A stretch of 64,000 bases of DNA. Origin: Blautia massiliensis (ex Durand et al. 2017). GTDB lineage: Bacteria > Bacillota > Clostridia > Lachnospirales > Lachnospiraceae. Each line of letters starts with the position of its first letter. The stretch's first letter is position 1. A program made the translations under genes and the position numbers. Shown here piece by piece: positions 34,950-44,412 of the stretch. Location: positions 468,545 through 532,544 of the forward strand of contig NZ_LN913006.1 in assembly GCF_001487165.1 (NCBI RefSeq). Reading direction: 5' to 3'. Under the pieces are notes generated by a model that searched no databases, was not told the origin of the DNA, and worked only from the letters and a program-made list of their open reading frames with translations.

Positions 34950-35849
34950 GTGAATTCCAAAAAAAGTGGCATGTCTCTGGTAGCGAAACAAAGAGCGGCC
35001 GGCTGGATCTTTCTGGCACCGGCAACCATTATGATCGCTGTCATGAGTTTTTATCCGATGATCCGCGCATTTATCATTTCTTTACAGACAGGTGCCGGAG
35101 CAAACATGAGGTTTGCGGATCCGATCTTCAGTAACTATAAACGTATCATGATGGATAAGGTATTCCAGCAGTCCATCGTCAATACTTTCCTGTATCTTAT
35201 TATTCAGGTACCGATCATGCTGGTCCTTGCGATCCTGCTTGCACAGCTTCTGAATAACAAGGATCTGAAATTTAAAGGCTTTTTCCGTACATGTGTATTT
35301 CTTCCATGTGCAACATCTCTTGTATCTTATTCTCTGATCTTCCGTTCTATGTTTGCAACAGACGGTCTGATCAACAGCATCCTGATCAAACTTGGAATTT
35401 TAACAACTGGCTATAACTTCCTGGGTAACTCCACAAGTGCAAAGATCGTGATCATCATCGCACTGATCTGGAGATGGACAGGATATAACATGGTGTTCTA
35501 TCTGGCAGGTCTTCAGAATATTGAATATTCTGTATACGAGGCAGCAAAGATCGATGGTGCCAATGGCTGGAAGACCTTCTGGAAAATTACCGTACCACTT
35601 CTGAAACCGACAATTATCATGACATTTATTATGTCGATCAATGGTACACTGCAGTTGTTTGATGAGTCTGTCAACCTGACAAAAGGTGGCCCGGCGAACT
35701 CAACCATCACAATGTCCCATTATGTTTATAATACATGCTTCATCAACGTGCCAAACTTCGGATATGCGGCAGCAATGTCATTTATCATATTTATCATGGT
35801 AGCGATCCTGGCCTTTATCAATTTGAAAGTAGGTGATACACGTGACTGA
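34950..35849 (+). CDS. Sugar ABC transporter permease, MalF type
   Basis: A 299-residue CUT1 permease. The GTG start at 34950 lies six bases after AGGAGG; the longer TTG frame would include the ribosome site itself. Six membrane segments are visible, beginning WIFLAPATIMIAVMSFYPMI. The cytoplasmic EAA loop reads YEAAKIDGANGWKTFWKITV. It pairs with the next permease, overlapping its start by eight bases. No ATP-binding subunit is encoded here, so a shared MsmK-type ATPase is expected. Confidence 0.92.
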   Translation: MNSKKSGMSLVAKQRAAGWIFLAPATIMIAVMSFYPMIRAFIISLQTGAGANMRFADPIFSNYKRIMMDKVFQQSIVNTFLYLIIQVPIMLVLAILLAQLLNNKDLKFKGFFRTCVFLPCATSLVSYSLIFRSMFATDGLINSILIKLGILTTGYNFLGNSTSAKIVIIIALIWRWTGYNMVFYLAGLQNIEYSVYEAAKIDGANGWKTFWKITVPLLKPTIIMTFIMSINGTLQLFDESVNLTKGGPANSTITMSHYVYNTCFINVPNFGYAAAMSFIIFIMVAILAFINLKVGDTRD

Positions 35850-36672
35850 GAAAAAGAATAAATCCGCAATTCAGAGAAGATTGATCCCTACATATATTTT
35901 TCTGATCATCGTATCATTTATCTCTGTATTTCCACTGTATTGGATGATCTCTGCGGCAACCAATACATCCACAGATGTATCCAGAGGCCGTATCCTTCCG
36001 GGTACATATTTTATGCAGAACTTTAAAAACCTGACTGCACAGCAGCCGCTGTGGAGAGCTCTTGGAAACTCTCTGTTTTATGCAGTTCTTACTACAGTGA
36101 TCTGCCTTCTGATCTGTTCTATCGCAGGTTATGGCTTTGAGGTATATCATGACAGATGGAAAGACAGACTGTTTTCCACCCTGCTTCTTGCAATGATGGT
36201 TCCGCAGGTTGCAACGATGGTTCCTTTATTTAAGATGTTTTCAAAAGCCGGACTCTTAAATACAGCGGTAGGTTTTATCCTTCCGATCATTTCCACACCA
36301 TTTATGATCATGATGTTCCGTCAGAATGCCAGAGCATTTCCTATCGATATCATTGAGGCAGCACGGATTGACGGATTAAGCGAGGTAAGGATCTTTTTCC
36401 AGATGTTTATCCCGACTATGAAATCTACTTATGCGGCGGCAGCAGTTATCACATTTATGAATGCATGGAATTCCTATCTGTGGCCGAAGGTAATCATGAC
36501 AGATAATAAGGCGATGACCATGCCGATGTTGATCGCCAATCTGATCACAGGATATGTAACGGATTACGGCATGCTGATGTGCGGCGTATTATTCTGTTCC
36601 ATTCCGACCATGATCGTATTCTTCGTATTACAGAAACAGTTCGCAGAGGGTATTACCGGAGCTGTAAAATAA
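35842..36672 (+). CDS. Sugar ABC transporter permease, MalG type
   Basis: A 276-residue CUT1 permease starting at GTG 35842, with AGGTGA upstream inside the previous gene. Six membrane segments are visible, with the opening YIFLIIVSFISVFPLYWMIS and the EAA loop IEAARIDGLSEVRIFFQMFI. It completes the importer with the 34950 permease and the 33570 binding protein. A terminator follows, so downstream enzymes may depend on read-through or a separate start. Confidence 0.92.
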   Translation: MTEKKNKSAIQRRLIPTYIFLIIVSFISVFPLYWMISAATNTSTDVSRGRILPGTYFMQNFKNLTAQQPLWRALGNSLFYAVLTTVICLLICSIAGYGFEVYHDRWKDRLFSTLLLAMMVPQVATMVPLFKMFSKAGLLNTAVGFILPIISTPFMIMMFRQNARAFPIDIIEAARIDGLSEVRIFFQMFIPTMKSTYAAAAVITFMNAWNSYLWPKVIMTDNKAMTMPMLIANLITGYVTDYGMLMCGVLFCSIPTMIVFFVLQKQFAEGITGAVK

Positions 36673-36681
36673 TTTTAAAAC

Positions 36682-36756
36682 AAAAAGGATGCTGCCGAAA
36701 TCTGTAGGTATATTGTATAATATGCTTTAACTGGATCACGCAGCATTCTTTTTATA
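36682..36756 (+). terminator. Terminator after the permease genes
   Basis: GGATGCTGC (near 36685) pairs with GCAGCATTC (near 36740), followed by TTTTT. The loop is long (about 45 bases), so it may only attenuate. Confidence 0.6.
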
Positions 36757-36788
36757 CCAGATCAACTGTGGATCAGTTGTCTGGTATA
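36753..36788. repeat. Long hairpin before the GH42 gene
   Basis: TATACCAGATCAACTG (36753-36768) pairs with CAGTTGTCTGGTATA (36774-36788) with a single bulge. A related hairpin lies at 47495-47524. It could be an operator, a transcript processing site or a small dispersed repeat. Confidence 0.5.
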
Positions 36789-36853
36789 AATTTTCTCAGA
36801 GAAGAGGATGCTTTTGTCCGCTTGATGTGAATCAAATCATAAGGAGATAAAAA

Positions 36854-38878
36854 ATGGCAGAGCAGATTAGATACAGCCATTATCTGCACGGTGGCGATTA
36901 CAACCCTGAGCAGTGGCTGGACAGACCGGATATTCTGAAAAAAGATATCGAATATTTCAAAAAAGCCCATATCAATACCGTTTCCATGGGAATGTTTTCC
37001 TGGGCAGTGCTGGAGCCAGAAGAGGGAAGATATAACTTTGACTGGCTGGAAGAAGTGATCGATAATCTGTATAAAGAAGGAATTTATACGATACTTTCCA
37101 CACCATCCGGAGCAAGACCGAAATGGATGGCAGATAAATATGAAGAAGTTCTTCGCATGGATCCGGATCGCACGAGAAGATTTTTCGGTGGAAGACATAA
37201 TCACTGTTATACTTCTCCAGTATACAGGGAAAAAGTCTACAATATTAATAAGAAGCTTTCTGAACGTTTCGGAAAACATCCCGCAGTGCTTTTGTGGCAT
37301 ATTTCCAATGAATATGGCGGAGAATGCCACTGTCCTCTGTGCCGGGAAAAATTCCGGGAATGGCTGAAAGAAAAATACGGGACCATCGAAAATTTAAATT
37401 CCAGATGGTGCACAACGTTCTGGAGCCATACCTATAACAGCTTTGATCAGATCGAAAGTCCTTCGCCAAAGGGGGAAAATGCTCTTCATGCACTTACCTT
37501 GGACTGGAAACGTTTTGTTACAGACAGGACTGTGGATTTTATGAAGCATGAGATTTCTGCGATCCGTGCAGGTGGTTCCGAGCTTCCGGCAACCGCCAAT
37601 CTGATGTATGACTACAACGGACTGGACTATAAAAAATTTAAGGATGTTATGGATATTGCATCCTGGGATAATTATCCAAGCTGGCATAAAAAAGACAATT
37701 ATACCACAGCGTTGGACGGAGCCATGCAGCATGATCTTATGCGAAGCATCAAGAAAGCACCGTTTCTTCTGATGGAATCCTGTCCCTCTGCGACCAACTG
37801 GAAGCCTATCAACAAGCTGAAAAAACCAGGAATACATCTGGCTGCCTCTCTGCAGGCAGTTGCTCATGGTTCAGACAGTGTTCTGTATTTCCAGCTTCGT
37901 CAGAGCCAGGGAGCCTCTGAGAAATTCCATGGTGCGGTGATCGATCACTACGGTGGGGATGATACCCGTATTTTCCGCGAAGTGACAGAGGTAGGAGAAG
38001 CGTTGGAGCAGATCCGGGAAACTGCTGGAAGCGTGACGAAGTCTCCGGTGGCTGTTCTCTATGACCGGGAAAATGACTGGGCGCTGAAGGATGCGCAGGG
38101 ACCTCGAAACGAGGATATGCATTATCAGGAAACTGTACTGAAACAGTATCGTGCTCTCCGAAGAAAAGGCTATAATACAGATGTCATCAATATGGAACAT
38201 GATCTGTCCCGGTACCGTTTGGTAACGGCACCGATGGCCTACATGTTTTATCATGGATATGCCGAAAAGCTTCGCGCTTTTGCAAAAAACGGTGGTACTT
38301 TGGTAATTTCCTACTGGTCCGGACTTGTAGATGAAACAGATAAATGTTATCTGGAGGGAACCCCTCACGGACTGATGGAAGCAGCTGGTATCCGTACGGA
38401 AGAGATCGATGCACTTTATGACTGGGAAGAAAACGTAGGTATCCCGGAAACAGGAAATCATCTCAGACTTACAGAAAGCTATACCTGTAAAAATCTCTGC
38501 GAGCTTGCAGAGGTTTCCGATGCGGAAGTACTGCTGCGTTATGGAAGGGATTTCTATCAGGGGTATCCGGTACTGACTCACAAGAAATATGGAAAAGGCC
38601 ATGTTTACTATGTAGCGGCAGATATGGAAGCAGCCTTTTATGAGGATTTTCTGGGAAGGGCAGCAGAGGAAGCAGGCGTGAAGATGCCGCTTACATTTAT
38701 ACCGGAAGGTATTTCTGTGACAACCAGAGAAAATGAGGATACGGAATATCTGTTTATCCAGAACTTCGGAGAAAAGACAGAAACAGTTTCTGTCTCGGGG
38801 GATTACGAAGTTCTCTACGGATCAACAGATGAAAATATTGCTCCGCTTGCCACCAGGATCTTAAAGCGGAAAAAATAA
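36854..38878 (+). CDS. Beta-galactosidase, glycoside hydrolase family 42
   Basis: A 674-residue cytoplasmic GH42 enzyme hydrolysing terminal beta-galactosides. The start follows AAGGAGATAAAAA. The TIM barrel opens with GGDYNPEQWLDRPDILKKDI. The acid/base E153 lies in HISNEYGGECHC and the nucleophile E309 in LLMESCPSATNW. C118, C158, C160 and C163 match the zinc site of this family. The C-terminal trimerisation and beta domains end in a typical NFGEKTETV segment. There is no signal peptide, so it acts on imported galactosides. It sits between the importer and the phosphorylase pathway. Confidence 0.92.
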   Translation: MAEQIRYSHYLHGGDYNPEQWLDRPDILKKDIEYFKKAHINTVSMGMFSWAVLEPEEGRYNFDWLEEVIDNLYKEGIYTILSTPSGARPKWMADKYEEVLRMDPDRTRRFFGGRHNHCYTSPVYREKVYNINKKLSERFGKHPAVLLWHISNEYGGECHCPLCREKFREWLKEKYGTIENLNSRWCTTFWSHTYNSFDQIESPSPKGENALHALTLDWKRFVTDRTVDFMKHEISAIRAGGSELPATANLMYDYNGLDYKKFKDVMDIASWDNYPSWHKKDNYTTALDGAMQHDLMRSIKKAPFLLMESCPSATNWKPINKLKKPGIHLAASLQAVAHGSDSVLYFQLRQSQGASEKFHGAVIDHYGGDDTRIFREVTEVGEALEQIRETAGSVTKSPVAVLYDRENDWALKDAQGPRNEDMHYQETVLKQYRALRRKGYNTDVINMEHDLSRYRLVTAPMAYMFYHGYAEKLRAFAKNGGTLVISYWSGLVDETDKCYLEGTPHGLMEAAGIRTEEIDALYDWEENVGIPETGNHLRLTESYTCKNLCELAEVSDAEVLLRYGRDFYQGYPVLTHKKYGKGHVYYVAADMEAAFYEDFLGRAAEEAGVKMPLTFIPEGISVTTRENEDTEYLFIQNFGEKTETVSVSGDYEVLYGSTDENIAPLATRILKRKK

Positions 38879-38968
38879 TCATAGTAAAAAAATCACAGCA
38901 AAAAGTATAAAGCATATTTGGTTTCGGACGGTATGCTTTTTACTGCTGTCTGGGAAAGAGAAGGTAAA

Positions 38969-40084
38969 ATGGCAGGTACACCAAAAGAAAAGATAAAAAG
39001 AATAGCGGATCAGTTTGCATTTACCGGAGAACTGGTTTCCTGCGGCCCCTGCGGAAGCGGGCATATCAACGAAACCTATATGCTTAGATATCGGATCGGA
39101 GAGATGGGGTCCATTAAGGTGATCCTTCAGAAGATCAATCGGGAGATCTTTCAGAAACCGGAAGAACTGATGGAGAACATTGCCGGAGTCACCAGGCATC
39201 TGAAAAAGAAAGTTCTTCAGAAGGGAGGAGATCCGGAACGGGAGGTTCTGAACCTGATTCCGACAAAGGACGGGAAGGCATTCCTGACAGATGAAAACGG
39301 AGAATGCTGGAGAGCTTATATTTTTATTACCGACGCAGTAAGCTATGATCTGGCGGAAAAACCGGAGGATTTTTATGAAAGTGCAGTTGCATTTGGAAAA
39401 TTCCAGGAAATGCTGGCGGATTACCCGGCAGAGACTCTGCATGAAACGATAAAGGATTTCCATGATACAAAGAAACGTTTTCAGACTTTGAAAAATGCCA
39501 TAGAGAAGGACAGCTGCCATCGTGCCGCATCCGTAAAAGAAGAGATCGCATTTGCGTTTCAGCATGAGTATCTGGCAAATGTATTCGGTGAGCTTCTGGC
39601 AAAAGGTGAGGTGCCCCTTCGGGTAACACACAACGATACGAAGCTGAATAACGTTATGATCGACCTGGAAACAGGAAGGGGAATCTGTGTAGTGGACCTG
39701 GACACGGTTATGCCGGGACTTGCCATGAATGATTTTGGAGATTCCATTCGTTTCGGGGCCAGCACTGCATTGGAGGATGAGAAAGATTTAAGCAAAGTTT
39801 CCTGTGATATGGAGCTCTATGAAATCTATGTAAAAGGCTTTCTGGAAAGCTGTGGAGATAAGCTCAGTGCAAAAGAGATCGAGATGCTTCCCATGGGAGC
39901 TAAGGTGATGACTTATGAATGCGGCATTCGCTTTCTTACCGATTATCTGGAAGGAGATCATTATTTTAAGATCGACCGGGAAGAACACAATCTAGACCGC
40001 TGCCGCACACAGTTTAAGCTGGTGGCTGATATGGAACAGAAATGGGATACTATGCAGACGATCGTGAAAAAATATCAGAAATAA
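38969..40084 (+). CDS. nahK: N-acetylhexosamine 1-kinase-like phosphotransferase
   Basis: A 371-residue kinase of the aminoglycoside-phosphotransferase fold. The start at 38969 follows AGAAGGTAAA. The catalytic loop is RVTHNDTKLNNV with D223, followed by VVDLDTVMPG. Length and loop match NahK of Bifidobacterium, which phosphorylates GlcNAc or GalNAc at C1. The neighbouring GH112 phosphorylase releases exactly those sugars, which supports the call. Its product can enter UDP-sugar or amino-sugar metabolism. Other sugar or choline kinases of the fold are possible without the context. Confidence 0.82.
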   Translation: MAGTPKEKIKRIADQFAFTGELVSCGPCGSGHINETYMLRYRIGEMGSIKVILQKINREIFQKPEELMENIAGVTRHLKKKVLQKGGDPEREVLNLIPTKDGKAFLTDENGECWRAYIFITDAVSYDLAEKPEDFYESAVAFGKFQEMLADYPAETLHETIKDFHDTKKRFQTLKNAIEKDSCHRAASVKEEIAFAFQHEYLANVFGELLAKGEVPLRVTHNDTKLNNVMIDLETGRGICVVDLDTVMPGLAMNDFGDSIRFGASTALEDEKDLSKVSCDMELYEIYVKGFLESCGDKLSAKEIEMLPMGAKVMTYECGIRFLTDYLEGDHYFKIDREEHNLDRCRTQFKLVADMEQKWDTMQTIVKKYQK

Positions 40085-40118
40085 AAAAAACAGGGGTTTT
40101 TACAATGGAGGTAAAGCG

Positions 40119-42281
40119 ATGAGCGAAACAAAAGGAAGAGTGACTATTCCGACAGATCTGGATGTGATTCCGGAGACACTGAAAATGCTGGACGAGTGGG
40201 GTGCAGATGCCATCCGTGACTGTGACGGAACGGAATTTCCGGCAGAGTTGAAGAAAACCGGCGCAAAGATTTATGCAACTTATTATACCACCAGAAAGGA
40301 TAATGCCTGGGCAAAGGCCCATCCGGAAGAAATCCAGCAGATGTATATCATGACATCCTTTCACACGGCAGTGTCGGATACTCTGGAAATCCATCTGATG
40401 GATCATCTGTATCCGGATATGCTGGCTGTGAATACAAGAGATGATATCAGAAGATGGTGGGAAGTCATTGACCGGACTACAGGGGAAGCTGTCAGTACAG
40501 AGGAATGGTCATACGATGAAAAAAACGGAAATGTTGTGATCAGGCCGGCGAAAGAGTTTCATGAGTATACGGTAAGTTTTCTTGCATATATCATGTGGGA
40601 TCCGGTACATATGTACAATGCAGTTGTCAATGACTGGAAGGATGTAGAGCCTCAGATCACTTTTGATGTGCGTCAGCCCGCAACACGTGCACATTCCATG
40701 GATCGCCTCCGCAGATTTCTGGATTCCCATGATTATGTGAATGTAGTACGATTTACTACCTTTTTTCACCAGTTCACACTGATCTTTGATGAGATGGCAC
40801 GGGAAAAATATGTAGACTGGTTCGGATATTCTGCTTCGGTGAGTCCCTATATCCTGGAACAGTTTGAGCAGGAAGTGGGATATAAGTTCCGCCCGGAGTT
40901 TATCATTGATCAGGGATATATGAACAACACTTATCGGATCCCGTCGAAAGAATTTAAAGATTTCCAGGCTTTCCAGAGACGGGAAGTGGCGAAGCTTGCA
41001 AAGGAAATGGTAGACATTGTCCATGAATACGGAAAAGAGGCCATGATGTTCATGGGCGATCACTGGATCGGTATGGAGCCCTTTATGGATGAGTTTGCTT
41101 CCATCGGGCTGGATGCGGTAGTGGGAAGCGTCGGAAACGGAGCGACCTTACGTTTGTTCAGTGATATTAAACATGTAAAATATACAGAGGGAAGATTTCT
41201 GCCGTACTTTTTCCCGGACACCTTCCATGAGGGCGGGGATCCTGTAAAAGAGGCAAAAGTAAACTGGGTGACTGCAAGAAGAGCTATCCTTCGAAGCCCG
41301 ATCCAGAGAATTGGATACGGCGGTTATCTGAAGCTGGCTCTGGAATTTCCGGATTTTGTACAGTATATCAAGGAAGTCTGCCAGGAATTCCGTGTGCTCT
41401 ACGACAATATCCAGGGAACCACACCATACTGCGTAAAACGTGTGGCTGTTTTAAATTGCTGGGGAAAAATGCGCTCCTGGGGCAACCATATGGTACATCA
41501 TGCCATCTATTACAAGCAGAATTATTCCTATTTCGGAATTATCGAGGCATTAAGTGGTGCGCCTTTTGATGTGTCCTTTATCAGCTTTGATGATATCCGT
41601 CAGGATAAAGATCTGCTGAATGATTTTGATGTGATCATCAATGTAGGTGATGCGGACACTGCACAGTCCGGTGGTGAGAACTGGGCAGATCCGGAAATCC
41701 TTACAGCAGTGCGGAAATTTGTCTATAATGGCGGCGGATTTATTGGCGTCGGTGAACCGGCAGCTCATCAGTGGCAGGGAAAATTCTTCCAGCTGGATGA
41801 CATCCTTGGTGTAGAGGAAGAAAGAGGATTTAATCTTAATACCGATAAATACAACTGGGAAGAGCATAAAGAGCATTTTATCCTGAAGGATACAGACGGA
41901 ACCGTAGATTTCGGTGAGGGGAAAAAGAATATCTTCGCACTTCCGGATACGAAGATCCTTATCCAGAAGGACCAGGAAGTCCAGATGGCAGTAAAAACCT
42001 TCGGAAAAGGCAGAGGTGTTTACATCAGCGGACTTCCGTACAGCTTCTGCAACAGCCGTATCCTTTATCGTGCTGTGCTCTGGTCAGCAGCGGCAGAAAA
42101 TGAGCTTTTCTGCTGGTTTTCTTCCAATTATAATGTGGAAGTACATGCTTATGTGAAAAATAAAAAGTATTGTGTGGTAAACAACACCTATGAGCCACAG
42201 GACACTACGGTTTACACAGGGGATGGAAAGAGCTTTGACCTTCATCTGGAAGCTAATGAGATCCGCTGGTATCAGATCTGA
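40119..42281 (+). CDS. lnpA: 1,3-beta-galactosyl-N-acetylhexosamine phosphorylase, GH112
   Basis: A 720-residue cytoplasmic phosphorylase that splits galacto-N-biose or lacto-N-biose with phosphate into galactose 1-phosphate and GalNAc or GlcNAc. Family features include GRVTIPTDLDVIPETLKMLD at the N-terminus, WGADAIRDCDGTEFP, and the catalytic acid D314 in FMGDHWIGMEPF. A C-terminal glutamine-amidotransferase-like domain (DVIINVGDADTAQSGGENW) is also present. GH112 also includes galactosyl-rhamnose phosphorylases, but the adjacent NahK-like kinase favours the N-acetylhexosamine type. AATGGAGG precedes the start. Confidence 0.9.
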   Translation: MSETKGRVTIPTDLDVIPETLKMLDEWGADAIRDCDGTEFPAELKKTGAKIYATYYTTRKDNAWAKAHPEEIQQMYIMTSFHTAVSDTLEIHLMDHLYPDMLAVNTRDDIRRWWEVIDRTTGEAVSTEEWSYDEKNGNVVIRPAKEFHEYTVSFLAYIMWDPVHMYNAVVNDWKDVEPQITFDVRQPATRAHSMDRLRRFLDSHDYVNVVRFTTFFHQFTLIFDEMAREKYVDWFGYSASVSPYILEQFEQEVGYKFRPEFIIDQGYMNNTYRIPSKEFKDFQAFQRREVAKLAKEMVDIVHEYGKEAMMFMGDHWIGMEPFMDEFASIGLDAVVGSVGNGATLRLFSDIKHVKYTEGRFLPYFFPDTFHEGGDPVKEAKVNWVTARRAILRSPIQRIGYGGYLKLALEFPDFVQYIKEVCQEFRVLYDNIQGTTPYCVKRVAVLNCWGKMRSWGNHMVHHAIYYKQNYSYFGIIEALSGAPFDVSFISFDDIRQDKDLLNDFDVIINVGDADTAQSGGENWADPEILTAVRKFVYNGGGFIGVGEPAAHQWQGKFFQLDDILGVEEERGFNLNTDKYNWEEHKEHFILKDTDGTVDFGEGKKNIFALPDTKILIQKDQEVQMAVKTFGKGRGVYISGLPYSFCNSRILYRAVLWSAAAENELFCWFSSNYNVEVHAYVKNKKYCVVNNTYEPQDTTVYTGDGKSFDLHLEANEIRWYQI

Positions 42282-42390
42282 GAAAGCAGGATGCAGGTTT
42301 ACTGATAAAGAAAAGCTGTGAAATTGTCTGAGGGCGTTGACAGAGAAAAAAACTTATAATATAATAAATCCATTCCAAAAGTAGGAAAAC

Positions 42391-42432
42391 AAAGCTGTTG
42401 TAATAGAGAAAATCTATTATAACAGCTTTTTG
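42391..42432 (+). terminator. Terminator of the sugar operon
   Basis: AAAGCTGTTGTAATAGA pairs with TCTATTATAACAGCTTT around a short AAAA loop, followed by a T run. One G-T pair is included. Confidence 0.85.
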
Positions 42433-42474
42433 TTATTGTTGACAAATAATTTTGCTTACAAAGAGGAGGCCTTT

Positions 42475-43311
42475 ATGAACAAAAAGATTAAGACAGTGTT
42501 TTCATATCTGATGATCATTGTGGGAGCGATCCTGGCCAGTTTTTCTGTTGCCTGTATTTTGCTTCCCAATGATGCCATCGATTACGGAACTGCCGGAATC
42601 GCCATTATCATAAGCAAGCTGACAGGGTATAATCTGTCGTTATGTGTGCTACTTGTGTTTCTGCCGTTTCTCATAGCTGGGGTCATTCTTATCGGTAAGT
42701 ATTTCTTTGCAAAAACGTTCGTGGGCTTTGTTGTCTACACAATAGGTCTTTCCTACTTTGAAAAAATCCCTTTTGAGCTGAATACAGAGCATTTTATTGC
42801 AGTAGTCTTTGGAGGTGCGATCCTTGGTGTTGGACTGTCTCTGATCCTTCGAAACGGTGGCTGTATTGACGGTTCTGAGATCTTTGCCAATATCATTGTA
42901 AAAAAGATCTACAATCATTCCGGAAAGGACTACAGTATTTCCTACATATTGATCGCATTTAATGCGTGTGTATATGGAGCTGTGTTTGTACTTCTTGACA
43001 GAGATTCCGCACTTTTAAGTCTTCTGGTATACATTGTGGCGACTTCCATCATCGATCATTTCACAGATCATTTTGAGGCACTGAAACAGGTGACGATCAT
43101 CACAAAGGATCCTGATGCGATCATCTGTGATATTAAGGAGGAACTGAATAAAACCTGTACCATCATCAACTCTTCCGGCGTGATCGCAGGAGAGAACAAG
43201 ACTCTGATCTGCTATGTAAATTATTTTGAACTGCAGAAAGTAAAAGAGATCATTTCAAGGAATAAAGGTTCTTTCAGTACCGTTTCCACCATTGACGAGA
43301 TCCTGCGGTAA
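42475..43311 (+). CDS. YitT-family membrane protein
   Basis: A 278-residue protein of the YitT group (membrane domain plus C-terminal DUF2179). The start at 42475 (MNKKIKTVFSYL) lies after AGAGGAGG. Five or six membrane segments fill residues 8-185, including the conserved GTAGIAIIISKLTGYNLSL and SLILRNGGCIDGSEIFANII. The soluble C-terminus (QVTIITKDPDAIICDIKEEL) is the DUF2179 domain. The transported or sensed molecule is not known for the family. It stands alone between terminators. Confidence 0.88.
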   Translation: MNKKIKTVFSYLMIIVGAILASFSVACILLPNDAIDYGTAGIAIIISKLTGYNLSLCVLLVFLPFLIAGVILIGKYFFAKTFVGFVVYTIGLSYFEKIPFELNTEHFIAVVFGGAILGVGLSLILRNGGCIDGSEIFANIIVKKIYNHSGKDYSISYILIAFNACVYGAVFVLLDRDSALLSLLVYIVATSIIDHFTDHFEALKQVTIITKDPDAIICDIKEELNKTCTIINSSGVIAGENKTLICYVNYFELQKVKEIISRNKGSFSTVSTIDEILR

Positions 43312-43349
43312 GGCATGTCTGTAAATGAGAATGCAGATATTTCTTTTGC

Positions 43350-43369
43350 AGAAAAAGAGTGCTTTTTCT
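43350..43369. terminator. Possible terminator after the YitT gene
   Basis: AGAAAAAG-AGTG-CTTTTTCT is a perfect 8-bp stem with no T run beyond the stem. It is a weak candidate. Confidence 0.4.
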
Positions 43370-43468
43370 CCGAAAAATAAAAGCAGAAAAAGCAGTATTG
43401 TGATAAAATAGAAGAAAAATATTTCAAAGACAAACTAAAATGATCAGAAGAAGAGAGGTAGATAGATT

Positions 43469-44329
43469 ATGATAAAAGCAGAAAAAAAGACACTGAAGCT
43501 TTCAGTAGAGAAGCCTCAGTATATTACAGTAAATGATATTACTTACGCACAGGTGGATTCCTGGTTCGGACATTGCAGGCGGGATCTGAAACTGGATATA
43601 ATCTACCCGGAAACAAAAGATGGAAAAATCTATCCCTGCATCCTCTGGATCTGCGGAGGCGCATGGCTGATGATGGATAAATCCGCACATAATCTTTATC
43701 TGAGCAGACTGGCATCCAGTGGCTTTGTAGTGGCAAGTGTGGAGTATCGTACTTCCAATCAGGGCCCGTATCCCATGCCGCTGCAGGATGTAAAGGCAGC
43801 TATCCGTTACCTGAAAGCCCATGCAGACCGGTTCCGCATCAACAAAGAGCAAATAGGAGTTATGGGAGAGTCTGCCGGAGGATATCTTACCTGTATGGCT
43901 GCGCTGGACAATGATCCGGCTCTGGATGTGGGAGAGTATCTGGAAGAATCCAGTAAGGTACAGGCTGCCTGCCCATGGTATCCGCCTACGGATCTTTCCG
44001 CATTTCCATGTGAATCTGCAGAAAAATGTGCTTCTTCCGCAGAATCCCTTCTGCTTGGATTTAATTCCATGTTAAATAAAGAAAAGGCATACCAGAGCAG
44101 TCCGGTTTCCAAGGTTACGAAGGATGCACCGCCATTTCTGATCATCCATGGCAACTGCGATCAGGTCGTTCCTTATGTTCAGTCGGAAACTTTATACGGA
44201 CTTCTGGAGAAAAAAGACTGTGATGTCACTTTGCTGACACTGGATGGTGCAGACCATGCAGATATCCAGTTTTTCCAGGATGAGGTGTGGAACCGGATCG
44301 CAGAGTTTTTCCATGAAAAACTGAAATAA
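43469..44329 (+). CDS. Alpha/beta hydrolase (esterase)
   Basis: A 286-residue alpha/beta hydrolase of the acetyl-esterase/BD-FAE-like group. The oxyanion region reads WICGGAWLMMD, replacing the usual HGGG. The nucleophile elbow is GESAGGY. The acidic residue is in HGNCDQVVP and the histidine in DGADHADIQF. No signal peptide is seen, so it is cytoplasmic. Possible substrates are acetylated sugars or xenobiotic esters; the next gene is unrelated, so context does not help. Confidence 0.85.
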   Translation: MIKAEKKTLKLSVEKPQYITVNDITYAQVDSWFGHCRRDLKLDIIYPETKDGKIYPCILWICGGAWLMMDKSAHNLYLSRLASSGFVVASVEYRTSNQGPYPMPLQDVKAAIRYLKAHADRFRINKEQIGVMGESAGGYLTCMAALDNDPALDVGEYLEESSKVQAACPWYPPTDLSAFPCESAEKCASSAESLLLGFNSMLNKEKAYQSSPVSKVTKDAPPFLIIHGNCDQVVPYVQSETLYGLLEKKDCDVTLLTLDGADHADIQFFQDEVWNRIAEFFHEKLK

Positions 44330-44412
44330 ATAAAAGACAGGAGCACAGATTATCCAGCAGTTGTTGTAAATATGTGATCCTGAAAAGACCAAAATAGAAA
44401 AGAGAAACACAA

